A DNA stretch of 64,000 bases from positions 992,001 through 1,056,000 of the forward strand of contig NZ_CP059275.1 of NCBI RefSeq assembly GCF_013694365.1, in the 5' to 3' direction. Source of the DNA: Limosilactobacillus reuteri (GTDB taxonomy: Bacteria > Bacillota > Bacilli > Lactobacillales > Lactobacillaceae). Position 1 is the first letter of the stretch, and the number at the start of each line of letters is the position of its first letter. Made by a program: the position numbers and the translations under genes. This document shows positions 33,921-42,776 of this stretch, piece by piece. The notes below the pieces were generated by a model, which was not told the DNA's origin, searched no databases, and saw only the letters and a program-made list of their open reading frames with translations.

Positions 33921-35306
33921 ATGCAAGATTTAACATCGCGCAAGTTAACATTCAAAAACTATTTAGTTGTTGCATCATTGCTTTTCGGTTTATTCTTTGG
34001 GGCCGGAAACTTGATTTTCCCGTTACACCTTGGTCAATTAGCTGGTAGTCATTGGGGACCAGCTGCAGTTGGCTTTCTGATTACTGGAGTTCTTTTACCA
34101 CTTCTATCAGTTCTCGCCGTTGCTGTTACGCGTGCAGAAGGGGTCTTTGATATCGGTCGTCCGCTTGGCGTTGGTTTCGCCTTAGTATTCATGGTTCTTA
34201 TCCACGCTACGATCGGTCCATTATTCGGTACACCACGGACTGCTACTGTTTCATTCACAGTTGGGCTTGCCCCATTCGTTGATAAACAATATCAATCCCT
34301 TGCCTTGCTATTATTCTCAGCTTTATTCTTCGGGGCAGCCTTCCTCTTCTCATACCGGGAAAATGATATCCTAGCTAATATCGGAAAAGTATTAAATCCC
34401 GTCTTCTTAGCCCTTTTATTCCTTGTCTTTGTTGTTGGTTTCGCTCATCCGCTTGGTAACCCTGCTACCGCACCTACAACTAGTGCTTATGTTCACGGCG
34501 CGCTCACTAACGGGTTCCTTGAAGGATACAACACTATGGATGCTCTTGCCGGTCTTGCATTTGGGGTAACAGTGGTAACCGCCGTTCGTTCTATGGGACA
34601 ACGGTCAGCAAAAGATGTATCCAAAGTCGTTGCAAAAGCTGGTGTCCTCTCAATGGGTGCCGTTGCTTTTATCTACTTATTACTAATCCTTCTTGGCGCA
34701 ATGTCTCTTGGTCGTTTCAAAGTTTCCCCAGATGGTGGAGTTGCCTTTAACCAATTAGTTAATGCTTATGCCGGTGCATTCGGACAAGTTGTACTAGCAT
34801 TCTTGTTAACTGTTACTTGTTTAACGACGGCTGTTGGTTTAGTTGCTGCTTTTGCTCAAGACTTCCATAAGCACTTTCCAAAAGTTAGCTACCATGCATG
34901 GCTTGCCCTCAGTTGTCTCGCCTCTTTCCTTACTGCTAATTTTGGCTTAGACCAAATCATCGCTTGGTCAACACCAATGTTAATGTTCCTTTACCCATTA
35001 TCAATGGTGCTTATCCTTTTATCTGTGACATCACCACTCTTTAACCGTGATGGCGTTGTCTACTTCTTCGTGGTCCTTTTCACCGTTGTACCAGCTCTCG
35101 GTGATATGGTTGTTGCCTTCCCAGCGGTTGTTAGCCAAAGTTCATTTGGTTTATCTGTTGCCGCTTTGCGAAATAACTTACCACTTGCAAGTATGGGATT
35201 ATCCTGGCTTGTTCCAGCACTTGTCGGCTTAGTCCTTGGTCTCTTAGTTCACTGGTACCGTCATCAACGGGTTGCTTCCACCAGTATGCAAAGCGAAGTA
35301 CATTAA
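33921..35306 (+). CDS. brnQ: Branched-chain amino acid transport system II carrier protein
   Basis: A 461-residue BrnQ-type Na+- or H+-coupled carrier for Leu, Ile and Val with 12 helices. The start matches the family (LVVASLLFGLFFGAGNLIFP), as does TIGPLFGTPRTATVSFTVGL. Lactobacilli lacking branched-chain synthesis depend on it. No truncation. Confidence 0.92.
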   Translation: MQDLTSRKLTFKNYLVVASLLFGLFFGAGNLIFPLHLGQLAGSHWGPAAVGFLITGVLLPLLSVLAVAVTRAEGVFDIGRPLGVGFALVFMVLIHATIGPLFGTPRTATVSFTVGLAPFVDKQYQSLALLLFSALFFGAAFLFSYRENDILANIGKVLNPVFLALLFLVFVVGFAHPLGNPATAPTTSAYVHGALTNGFLEGYNTMDALAGLAFGVTVVTAVRSMGQRSAKDVSKVVAKAGVLSMGAVAFIYLLLILLGAMSLGRFKVSPDGGVAFNQLVNAYAGAFGQVVLAFLLTVTCLTTAVGLVAAFAQDFHKHFPKVSYHAWLALSCLASFLTANFGLDQIIAWSTPMLMFLYPLSMVLILLSVTSPLFNRDGVVYFFVVLFTVVPALGDMVVAFPAVVSQSSFGLSVAALRNNLPLASMGLSWLVPALVGLVLGLLVHWYRHQRVASTSMQSEVH

Positions 35307-36542
35307 ATGGAAGTTTATGATTATCGTCAAGAATTGATTGACCTCTTAAATAATACCGCTGATGATCCACAAAGCTTACTGCAGACACAGCGAAGTCTTA
35401 CCACCATTCTTAATATTTTAAATCATTACCAGGAAAGCAAACCCGTTAAACAAAATGCACCACGGTTTGTTCAACGCAAAATTCAATCGTCAAACGAGTT
35501 GCCTCCGCAAGCACGCAAAACATTGAAGTCACTGCTTACCGGTCCTGCTAATGATGAAGAGAAGCCAACCTCAACGGCAAGCCCAGTTGCATCTCCTTCA
35601 GTTGAAGCACCAAAAGAAATCACCGAAGAAGAACGCCTAGCAGCCGACAATCGCTACTTAGTACACCGGAAATTAAGTGGAGCCGAGATTAATCACCGTT
35701 ACTACCCGGAAGCAATTCTGCATGCATTACCATTTCCTATTGAGGATGGGGACATTGCCCAACTAGACTATGAACAAAAAGTCCGCGGCCTTCCAGTTAT
35801 TCGGCAGATTACCGGTGACCACCTTAGCGATTACACTCCCGAAAAAGTCAATGTGATTGAATATGGTGAATTAAAACGCGTGCCCGGTTCTGATGTGCTT
35901 CAACTGAGTAAAACAATTAAGGGTAATTCAATCGTTGACGAAGCGCCAGAAAACACCATCGTAATTGATCCCTTTAAGTACCCTGGCCGCGATATTAAGC
36001 CAGGAATGGTTATTGATTTTGCCTACTATGATCGAGGAAATGGCCTAACTGATGCCAAAGATGGCGCGATTCGCTGGATTCATGAAAAGCAAGATTATGA
36101 TACAACTAAGCAACCAGCTAAACCAAAAGTTGTTAAAAAGCCTGCTAATTCTCGTCATGATTATGAGAAAAAGCTGGACTATGACCTTCATCAACGAAAG
36201 GTACTTGTTATTACCGGAATCCGCAGCAAGGTTAAGGGTCTTAAACCAGTCATTGACAAACACCACGGTCTGTTCCGCGGATTAGATGCGTCTGCAGAAG
36301 AAAAAGTTTCTAGCAGTAAATTAAAACGCGAAATTCGTGATGCAGATTTTGTGATTGTCTGCATCGATGCAATTCACCATCGAATTAGTCAACTCGCCAA
36401 CCATCACGCTAAACGTTATGAAAAGCCACTTGCCATTGCAAATGTTACTTCTAATACTGCTGTTGAGCGAGCCATTGCCCGGGCATTAAATGGTGATCCT
36501 GCATACGCCGAAAGTAGCGAAGATTTGAAAAATTATAAATAA
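35307..36542 (+). CDS. DUF2325 domain protein with long N-terminal region
   Basis: A 411-residue protein. The first 40 residues are helical; residues 60-110 are a Pro/Ala/Ser-rich linker (TSTASPVASPSVEAPKE). A beta-rich middle part follows, and the C-terminal third (about 295-390, KVLVITGIRSKVKGLKPVID) is the DUF2325 domain, which resembles a nucleotide-binding Rossmann-like fold. Function unknown; found across lactobacilli beside a DHH phosphoesterase as here. Confidence 0.75.
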   Translation: MEVYDYRQELIDLLNNTADDPQSLLQTQRSLTTILNILNHYQESKPVKQNAPRFVQRKIQSSNELPPQARKTLKSLLTGPANDEEKPTSTASPVASPSVEAPKEITEEERLAADNRYLVHRKLSGAEINHRYYPEAILHALPFPIEDGDIAQLDYEQKVRGLPVIRQITGDHLSDYTPEKVNVIEYGELKRVPGSDVLQLSKTIKGNSIVDEAPENTIVIDPFKYPGRDIKPGMVIDFAYYDRGNGLTDAKDGAIRWIHEKQDYDTTKQPAKPKVVKKPANSRHDYEKKLDYDLHQRKVLVITGIRSKVKGLKPVIDKHHGLFRGLDASAEEKVSSSKLKREIRDADFVIVCIDAIHHRISQLANHHAKRYEKPLAIANVTSNTAVERAIARALNGDPAYAESSEDLKNYK

Positions 36543-37622
36543 ATGGCACAACGGTTAATAAAATTATTTTCCCACAATGATTTAGATGGATTCGGGGCTC
36601 CATTATTATTAAAAACACTACAACCAGTAATGTTTGAAGACACAGAGTTTGATATGACAAACTGTGGCGCTGGACGAATCGATGAAGAGTTAAGTCGATG
36701 GATGCAAACAGCGGAAGTAGGGCGATTTACAGATGTTTACATCATGGATATGACGCCAGATAGCGATTATTCATTTAAGTTATTGAATGAACGTTTCGCT
36801 AATCATTGGCTTGTCTTTGACCATCATGAAAGTGAAGCAGAACTACGACAAAAGTATGCGGCCAATAGTATCGTACCTGCTGATCCAACAGTTAACCCAA
36901 GTGCCACAAGCTTGGTATGGGATTGGTTAAAACAACAATCGTCTTTTACAAAGATTGATGAGCAACGGCAAAAAGACCTTGCTTATCTTGTGGAATTGAT
37001 TCGGGCATATGATACTTGGGATTGGCAAAATGATCCAGAAATGAATGAGCAGGAACGAATTGATGCCGATAATCTTGATCAGCTCTTTTGGTTTTATCCC
37101 CTCCAAGATTCGGAAGAGTTTGTCCAAAATGTTTTTAATACCAGCTGGCAACAATATCAGGAAGAAAATCGGCTGTTGATTCGGACACTAAACGAACGGC
37201 GGGCAAAGTACCTTAAGAGCCATTTGAAAGATATTTTAATTACAGATATCGATGATCATAAATTTGGTGTCGTATATGCAAGTGACTATAAATCTGAAAT
37301 TGCCCACGAATTATTAGTGCAACATCCAGAAGTCGATGCGGCCTTGGTAGTCAGTCCGGTTAGCGTGTCGCTTCGAAGCAACGGAAAGTTAGATGTGGCT
37401 AAATTTGCTGAAAAATACTTTAATGGTGGCGGTCATGCTGATGCTGCAGGTGGCCGGTTAACGGTTAATCCGATTGAAATTGGTGAGCAAGCAGTCATTG
37501 ATGACCTTAAGCAAACGATCACTAATCAGCAAAATGAACAAAAATCAAATGAAAGTACGCTTGCCGATAATCTTGATCCCGAAGTAGCAGCAAAGATGGC
37601 AGCTTTGTTTGGGAAGAAGTAA
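36543..37622 (+). CDS. DHH-family phosphoesterase
   Basis: A 359-residue protein with an N-terminal DHH domain (metal ligands in FSHNDLDGFGAPLL and VFDHHESEAEL, about residues 10-97) and a C-terminal DHHA1 domain ending with the substrate-binding NGGGHADAAGGR. Family members are RecJ-like or act on oligonucleotides or cyclic dinucleotides such as c-di-AMP/pApA. It lacks membrane and GGDEF parts, so it is not GdpP; a nanoRNase-type (NrnA/NrnB) role is plausible. Confidence 0.87.
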   Translation: MAQRLIKLFSHNDLDGFGAPLLLKTLQPVMFEDTEFDMTNCGAGRIDEELSRWMQTAEVGRFTDVYIMDMTPDSDYSFKLLNERFANHWLVFDHHESEAELRQKYAANSIVPADPTVNPSATSLVWDWLKQQSSFTKIDEQRQKDLAYLVELIRAYDTWDWQNDPEMNEQERIDADNLDQLFWFYPLQDSEEFVQNVFNTSWQQYQEENRLLIRTLNERRAKYLKSHLKDILITDIDDHKFGVVYASDYKSEIAHELLVQHPEVDAALVVSPVSVSLRSNGKLDVAKFAEKYFNGGGHADAAGGRLTVNPIEIGEQAVIDDLKQTITNQQNEQKSNESTLADNLDPEVAAKMAALFGKK

Positions 37623-37907
37623 ATGTTCGACGTTATCTTTTGGATTCTTGCAATCTGGTTTGTAGTAAACGTTGTATGGATGTGGTTTGCCCTTGATAAC
37701 CAAGTTCTACAAAAAACATTCGCATGGATTAATGTATGTGCAATCGTAATTGGTTTTTGGGTATATTACGGCATGACTCACGACGGCAACGCCCTTAACG
37801 GCTGGTTCCTTACAATGAACTGGGTAAACATTGCAATTGCTGCTATCCAATTCTACTTTGGTTATCGTGAAAACAGCGTTACCCACAACGGTCACACAAC
37901 CGCATGA
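37623..37907 (+). CDS. Small membrane protein, 94 residues
   Basis: Three short hydrophobic helices (residues 2-25, 33-52, 62-80) with many Trp and Asn residues (WILAIWFVVNVVWMWFALDN) and a His/Asn tail. No known family. The composition and length are uniform with other lactobacillar hypothetical membrane proteins. Confidence 0.65.
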   Translation: MFDVIFWILAIWFVVNVVWMWFALDNQVLQKTFAWINVCAIVIGFWVYYGMTHDGNALNGWFLTMNWVNIAIAAIQFYFGYRENSVTHNGHTTA

Positions 37908-38480
37908 ATGAATGAATTCTTACGCAAAAAGTGGGAGATGGCGGGCTTAGCCGATGACTATATCTTCAACAAAGTGATGCCTAATTATGATGTTAAGATG
38001 CAAGTAGCTGACCTCCACGATATTGCCCAACGAAAAGTTGAAGCGACCGATCCGCTTGTCGTAAAATTAAAGGAGAGAATAGCAGTTGTAAAGCGGAACC
38101 GGAAATGGAGGCCGGAATACATGCGACGTTCAGTATATGAAATGGATCAAGAAATGCGCGAGAAAAAGATTCGTGAGGGTGAACGTAGGATACGGGATGG
38201 CAAACGGGAGATACTAGAAGGAAAACGTGAACTCCTAGAAGGAAAACGAGAACTTCAGAAAAGTAAACATGAAATTAAAGAAGGCCAGGATCGACTCAAA
38301 GAAAAAGAACAGCTAATTCAAGAAAGAGAACAAAAATTACACGAAAATCAGCAGACAATAATTAAAACATCGATTGAGGCAATGAGAGCGCTGAATATTG
38401 ATAAAACAACAATCAAGAAAGAGATAAAAGAAAAGTTTGACTTGTCAGACAAAGAAATTAAGGATTATTTTGCTGAATAA
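37908..38480 (+). pseudogene. Rpn/PD-(D/E)XK transposase-like gene, internally deleted, with Glu/Lys repeats
   Basis: The first 30 residues (RKKWEMAGLADDYIFNKVM) match the start, and residues about 50-80 (LKERIAVVKRNRKWRPEYM) the end, of the Rpn/PDDEXK-type transposase-like proteins, which are normally around 280-330 residues. The nuclease core between them is missing. Residues 85-155 are a highly charged coiled coil with a 7-residue repeat (EGKREIL, EGKRELL, EGKRELQ). Here 190 residues remain, so it is probably a decayed gene, though the frame is open and the coiled coil could be retained on purpose. Confidence 0.65.
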
Positions 38481-39440
38481 ATGAGAAAAATAGCGCTAAT
38501 TTTGATGCTTTCATTGACGATGATGGTTATGGTGGCTTGTGAGAGAACATCCTCAAGTACTAATAGATCAACTAGTAGTATGACTAGTTCTTTATCAAGT
38601 ACACAACAAATAAGGGATGATGCAGCACTAAACGCTGAACGATTAACACTTAAGCAAACTGCTGCACTTGTGTTGTACTATCGTGATGCACATATGCCAG
38701 GAGCAAATGATTATGATTATTCTGCTGATATGGAAAACAATAATCAGGGAGCAACAGTTAAGATTTATGATAAAGGTGCAGTGCCATGGGGAGAGGGATC
38801 CTCTGCTAAGACTTATCCTAAAGGCGCCAAAGTTTTATACATGATTAAATTAACTTCCAAAAGTGATGAAGATGGCGATCGTTTAAATTCAACCTATTAT
38901 ACAATTGTCGGAAATAAGGTTTACTATGCGAACAGTAGTAATGGTATTCGCAAAACAGGCGTAACACTCGCTGAAATGGTGACGTATGCCAAAACTCATG
39001 GGGAAGTTAATCGTGTTTTGAAAGTAGCAAAAAACACCAAAATTATTGATATGCGTGGTAAAGTTACAATTACGGATAAGGATGGATTAACTACCCAGCA
39101 GCTAGGAACATTAGTTGCATTGTTAAAGAACCCTGATTGGTTTAAGGCAGGAGTTCAAAATGGTGAAATGTATTATGGAACGCATTATGGTTATGGTGAA
39201 GTTGCGGATTATCAATATGTAACAACACAGGGTGATTTGACTAGCTATATTTGGTTTAAACGTAAAGGCAATGATGTCACAATTAAAATGATTGGATCAA
39301 CTGAAAATCAAAATGTGACAGGGGCACCAATGACTACTACGCATACCACTGTTACGAATTTGATAAATAATTACTACACAAGTGAAGACCAACAGGATGA
39401 GGTTAATGCCTATGCGGACCAATTAAAAGTGGAACCGTAA
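38481..39440 (+). CDS. Putative lipoprotein, 319 residues
   Basis: A type II signal peptide ends in VMVAC (Cys about residue 19), followed by a Ser/Thr-rich stretch and a folded domain of alternating beta strands without a family I recognise. It carries segments such as LTLKQTAALVLYYRD that recur in lactobacillar lipoproteins of about 300 residues. It should be anchored on the outer face of the membrane. Role unknown. Confidence 0.75.
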   Translation: MRKIALILMLSLTMMVMVACERTSSSTNRSTSSMTSSLSSTQQIRDDAALNAERLTLKQTAALVLYYRDAHMPGANDYDYSADMENNNQGATVKIYDKGAVPWGEGSSAKTYPKGAKVLYMIKLTSKSDEDGDRLNSTYYTIVGNKVYYANSSNGIRKTGVTLAEMVTYAKTHGEVNRVLKVAKNTKIIDMRGKVTITDKDGLTTQQLGTLVALLKNPDWFKAGVQNGEMYYGTHYGYGEVADYQYVTTQGDLTSYIWFKRKGNDVTIKMIGSTENQNVTGAPMTTTHTTVTNLINNYYTSEDQQDEVNAYADQLKVEP

Positions 39441-39761
39441 ATGGGTAAAAAAGATAAGTATGATGTTCAAAAGTTTACCGGGATTCCCGTCGAAACAGAT
39501 GCTAGTGGAAAGTATCAGTTGAAATTTGACCAGAATGGTGAGGCTAAATTACATACTTGGCGGACTGGAAAACATACTAAGGGGAAATTTAAATATCCGG
39601 GTCAGTTAATGCTGACGGAAAATAATTTGACTGTTGTAATTCTAAAAGCAGAACCAATGGCTTTTAAGGATCGTCATAGTGAAACGCCTCTGCAACGATT
39701 TCTAACTGTCGATGTTACAGAAGATGTCTTGAAACAAGGCCTTGCAGAATTAAAGGAGTGA
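39441..39761 (+). CDS. Hypothetical protein, 106 residues
   Basis: A soluble, basic, beta-rich protein (MGKKDKYDVQKFTGIPVETD) without signal peptide. No family recognised. Its end, AAAGGAGTGA, is a good ribosome-binding site for the oxidoreductase gene starting at 39762, so the two are probably co-transcribed in this order. Confidence 0.65.
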   Translation: MGKKDKYDVQKFTGIPVETDASGKYQLKFDQNGEAKLHTWRTGKHTKGKFKYPGQLMLTENNLTVVILKAEPMAFKDRHSETPLQRFLTVDVTEDVLKQGLAELKE

Positions 39762-40445
39762 ATGAAAACACTGGTAATAGTGGCTCACCCTCAACTTGCG
39801 AATTCATCGACTGAATCATTTTTAAAGGCAGCCGCTGATGATGAAAATAACGTTATGTGGCATGAATTAAAAACACCTTTTGATATTTCTCAAGAGCAGG
39901 AATTACTTAAATCGGCAACCCGAATTATTTTTCAATTTCCGCTGTATTGGTATAGTGCGCCGGCGATCTTAAAGCAATGGCTTGATGAGGTATGGAATTC
40001 ACAACTTACAAGCAGTCATTTGCTAAAGGGTCGTGAATTGGGGATTGTTACGACGGTTGCTCATTCTGCGTCTGCATTTCAACCGGGTGCCAGTCAAGGA
40101 TATACAATTGCTGAACTTTTACGACCATATCAGGCTTTAGCGCACGCGATGGGGATGAAGTATTTGCCACCATTGCCGATCTATCAATTTGCCCAACAGA
40201 GTGAAGAAGAGCGGCAGTCTTTATTTATCCACTATCAGCAATATTTGACCTTAGATAAATTCTTGCATTTTAGCAATCAGACGCAATGGTTTATTGACCA
40301 CCTTAACGTTAAAATTGCTCAAGAGTTAGATCCTCTTCAACAAGCTAAATTAGAACAATTATTGGCACTTTTACAAGATCAACAAGAGGAGCTGGATGAT
40401 TTACATACTTCTATCGGATGGCTTCGAGAAAAAGAGGATGACTAA
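39762..40445 (+). CDS. NAD(P)H-dependent oxidoreductase, flavodoxin-like (MdaB/KefF type)
   Basis: A 227-residue flavodoxin-like quinone reductase: MKTLVIVAHPQLANSSTESF (FMN phosphate-binding start) and IIFQFPLYWYSAPAILKQWL (isoalloxazine-binding region). The C-terminal 40 residues (ELDPLQQAKLEQLLALLQ) form an added helical, probably coiled-coil, tail not normal for KefF. The tail might mediate pairing with the small protein encoded next. Confidence 0.85.
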   Translation: MKTLVIVAHPQLANSSTESFLKAAADDENNVMWHELKTPFDISQEQELLKSATRIIFQFPLYWYSAPAILKQWLDEVWNSQLTSSHLLKGRELGIVTTVAHSASAFQPGASQGYTIAELLRPYQALAHAMGMKYLPPLPIYQFAQQSEEERQSLFIHYQQYLTLDKFLHFSNQTQWFIDHLNVKIAQELDPLQQAKLEQLLALLQDQQEELDDLHTSIGWLREKEDD

Positions 40446-40619
40446 ATGGATGAGAATCAACAATGGGCACACGAAGAATTAAAAAAATTAATGAAAAATA
40501 GCCCAACATATGAAGATCAAGCTTTTTACCGGGCATTAGAGCAGTTAATGCTTGAACAAGCACAACGCCTAGTCAATGCCGCCGGTGAGCTCGATGGTCG
40601 TAGTTGGGCTGACAAATAA
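40446..40619 (+). CDS. Small hypothetical protein, 57 residues
   Basis: ATG 40446 to TAA 40619 encodes an acidic, helical, soluble 57-residue protein (MDENQQWAHEELKKLMKNSP...GRSWADK). No family recognised. It fits exactly between two genes and uses ordinary codons, so it is probably real. Confidence 0.6.
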   Translation: MDENQQWAHEELKKLMKNSPTYEDQAFYRALEQLMLEQAQRLVNAAGELDGRSWADK

Positions 40620-40997
40620 ATGGAACTAAAAATTGAACGAATTTATACTAAACCTGTTGATTTAGATGGTTATCGTATCCTTGTTGACCGCATTTGGCCA
40701 CGCGGGATTTCAAAAGAAAATGCACATCTTGATAAGTGGCTCAAAGAGGTCGGCCCAAGTACCGAGCTGCGGAAATGGTTTGGTCATGACGTTGCTCGTT
40801 ATCCAGAATTCAAAGAACGTTATCTCGCAGAATTAACCAACAATCCTGTTTACTATAATTCATTAAAGGCAATTGTCCAAAGTAAGTTGCCGAGTCAGAA
40901 CGTTATTCTCCTTTACGGGGCAAAAGATGAAGAACATAATCAAGCAATTATTCTTGCTGACAAGCTCCAAAAAGATTTACAACTCGCTATAAAATAA
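40620..40997 (+). CDS. DUF488 family protein
   Basis: A 125-residue protein with the DUF488 signature YRILVDRIWPRGISKENAHL, then KWFGHDVARYPEFKERY and the Cys-free ending LLYGAKDEEHNQAIILADKL. The family is widespread and uncharacterised, often near DNA repair or redox genes; here it precedes a DNA glycosylase gene. Confidence 0.88.
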   Translation: MELKIERIYTKPVDLDGYRILVDRIWPRGISKENAHLDKWLKEVGPSTELRKWFGHDVARYPEFKERYLAELTNNPVYYNSLKAIVQSKLPSQNVILLYGAKDEEHNQAIILADKLQKDLQLAIK

Positions 40998-41630
40998 ATG
41001 CTAACAAAATATCAACAATTTTTTACTGGACGGCCCACAGTCGAAATTGCGAAGGATCTTTTAGGGAAACTAGTAAAATACCAAACTAAAAGTGGAATCA
41101 TTGGTGGTTATATTGTTGAAACAGAAGCATATTTAGGAGAAAAAGATTCTGCATCACATGCTTTTAACGGACGACGCACTGGCTACTCGGAATCTTTGTA
41201 TGGGATGCCCGGGAATATTTACCTATACCAAATCCGTGGACATTATTGTTTTGATATTGTGGTTCAGGATGCAGAGGAACCTCAAGGAATTTTACTTCGC
41301 GGAATAGAACCGGCGCTAAACATCGATAAAATGATCGAAAATCGGCACATGTCAGGGGTAAATATTACTAACGGTCCCGGTAAATTAGTACAAGCTCTCG
41401 GAATTCATTCACGGGATTTAGATGGGCAGCCTATGGAAACAAGTCCACTAACGGTTGATTTACATAATTATAAAATTCCTGGAGAAATAGCTATTTCTGC
41501 GCGGATTGGAGTTAATTTGAAGGGGAAAGATGGGTTAAGTCCACGCCGCTTTTATGTAAAAGGCAATCCCTATGTATCAAACGTGAAAAAACAAGACATG
41601 GATCTGGAATGTCATGGTTGGAAGGGGTAA
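40998..41630 (+). CDS. DNA-3-methyladenine glycosylase (AAG/MPG type)
   Basis: A 210-residue AAG-family enzyme: IVETEAYLGEKDSASHAFNG contains the catalytic Glu and the tyrosine that pushes out the damaged base, and the ARIGVNLKGKDG end is typical. It removes alkylated purines and hypoxanthine by flipping the base, starting base excision repair. The last bases, AAGGGGTAA, form a ribosome-binding site for the MoxR gene. Confidence 0.93.
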   Translation: MLTKYQQFFTGRPTVEIAKDLLGKLVKYQTKSGIIGGYIVETEAYLGEKDSASHAFNGRRTGYSESLYGMPGNIYLYQIRGHYCFDIVVQDAEEPQGILLRGIEPALNIDKMIENRHMSGVNITNGPGKLVQALGIHSRDLDGQPMETSPLTVDLHNYKIPGEIAISARIGVNLKGKDGLSPRRFYVKGNPYVSNVKKQDMDLECHGWKG

Positions 41631-42776
41631 ATGGCGCTAACTTATCAACAACTATTAACGGCAGTTCCCGTTGTTCTCGATGCGGGTAGTGTTCCGAATA
41701 TTGTCGGGGATGCGGGGATCGGTAAATCTGCTTTAGTTCGTGAAATTGCTGCTAATCTGAATGCGGCATTATTTACTACGGTTGTCAGCTTAAGCGAAAA
41801 AGGAGACCTTGCAATTCCGGTTCCCCCCTTGACCAGTGAATCTTTTGTTGAAACGAAGAATTATGGTCGTCTTGCAAATGTACAATTCGGTTACTCTGAA
41901 ACTTTAATTAGCATTATTAAGTATGCCGAAGCCCATCCTAATCAATCAATTATTTGGTTTTTAGATGAATTTAATCGTGGAACGCAAGCTGTTCAAAGTG
42001 AACTAATGAACCTTGTCCTTCAACGAAAGATTAATGCTTTGCGTTTGCCTTCTGCAGTACGGATCATTATTGCGGAGAATCCTGATTCTACGATGACAGG
42101 ATTTACTGATCGTGAATATGGTGTTGCGACTGGGGATGCTGCAATTAAAGATCGGACAGTTCGTTTAGTAATGACGAGTTCAACGGCGGAATGGTTAAAA
42201 TGGGCCCAAGCAACCGGAATTAATGACCTTGTTTCCGCCTATCTTACGCAATATCCTGAACAATTATTAGTTGTTGATCCGAACAATGAAGATTTGGCTC
42301 CCACGCCACGTGCTTGGGAAAGAGTTTCTCGCAATCTTGATCAATTACAGGCGTTAGACCAGAAAATGCAAAAAGAACTTGCTGCTGATATATTTAGTGG
42401 TGACTTAGGTGATGAAGTAGGGGTGGCCTTTGCTCAGTTTGTCCTTGCACAGGGGCAAGAGCTTACAGTGGCAACCTTGAAAGACGCTAAAGATGGCAAG
42501 GAGCAGTTTGAAAATGCTGATGAAGCAACCAAAATTCAAGTATTACGTTCATGGCTAAGTCCTAAGCTAGCATCTGAAGAAGAGGCAGCTCTATTTATTA
42601 AGTATCTCCAATTAGTCAGTGAAGATGGGCAGTATGCGATTGTTCAAACAGTTGGTGAGGATTTCGTCGACCTCTTGCAAGTAATGTATGAGCAAGCCAT
42701 TAAACATCCCCAAGGCTCTGTAGCGCAACTTTATCAATATTTTGCGGAAGTTGCGACGAGTGGTGATAATCGATGA
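41631..42776 (+). CDS. MoxR-like AAA+ ATPase
   Basis: A 381-residue AAA+ protein: Walker A GDAGIGKSALV (about residue 25), Walker B in SIIWFLDEFNRG, and sensor 1 in RIIIAENPDSTMTG. MoxR proteins act as chaperones for metal or cofactor insertion, usually with a VWA-domain partner. The next gene is such a partner and overlaps it by ATGA in the native genome (the repeated ATGA at 42773-42780), so they form one unit in this order. Confidence 0.9.
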   Translation: MALTYQQLLTAVPVVLDAGSVPNIVGDAGIGKSALVREIAANLNAALFTTVVSLSEKGDLAIPVPPLTSESFVETKNYGRLANVQFGYSETLISIIKYAEAHPNQSIIWFLDEFNRGTQAVQSELMNLVLQRKINALRLPSAVRIIIAENPDSTMTGFTDREYGVATGDAAIKDRTVRLVMTSSTAEWLKWAQATGINDLVSAYLTQYPEQLLVVDPNNEDLAPTPRAWERVSRNLDQLQALDQKMQKELAADIFSGDLGDEVGVAFAQFVLAQGQELTVATLKDAKDGKEQFENADEATKIQVLRSWLSPKLASEEEAALFIKYLQLVSEDGQYAIVQTVGEDFVDLLQVMYEQAIKHPQGSVAQLYQYFAEVATSGDNR

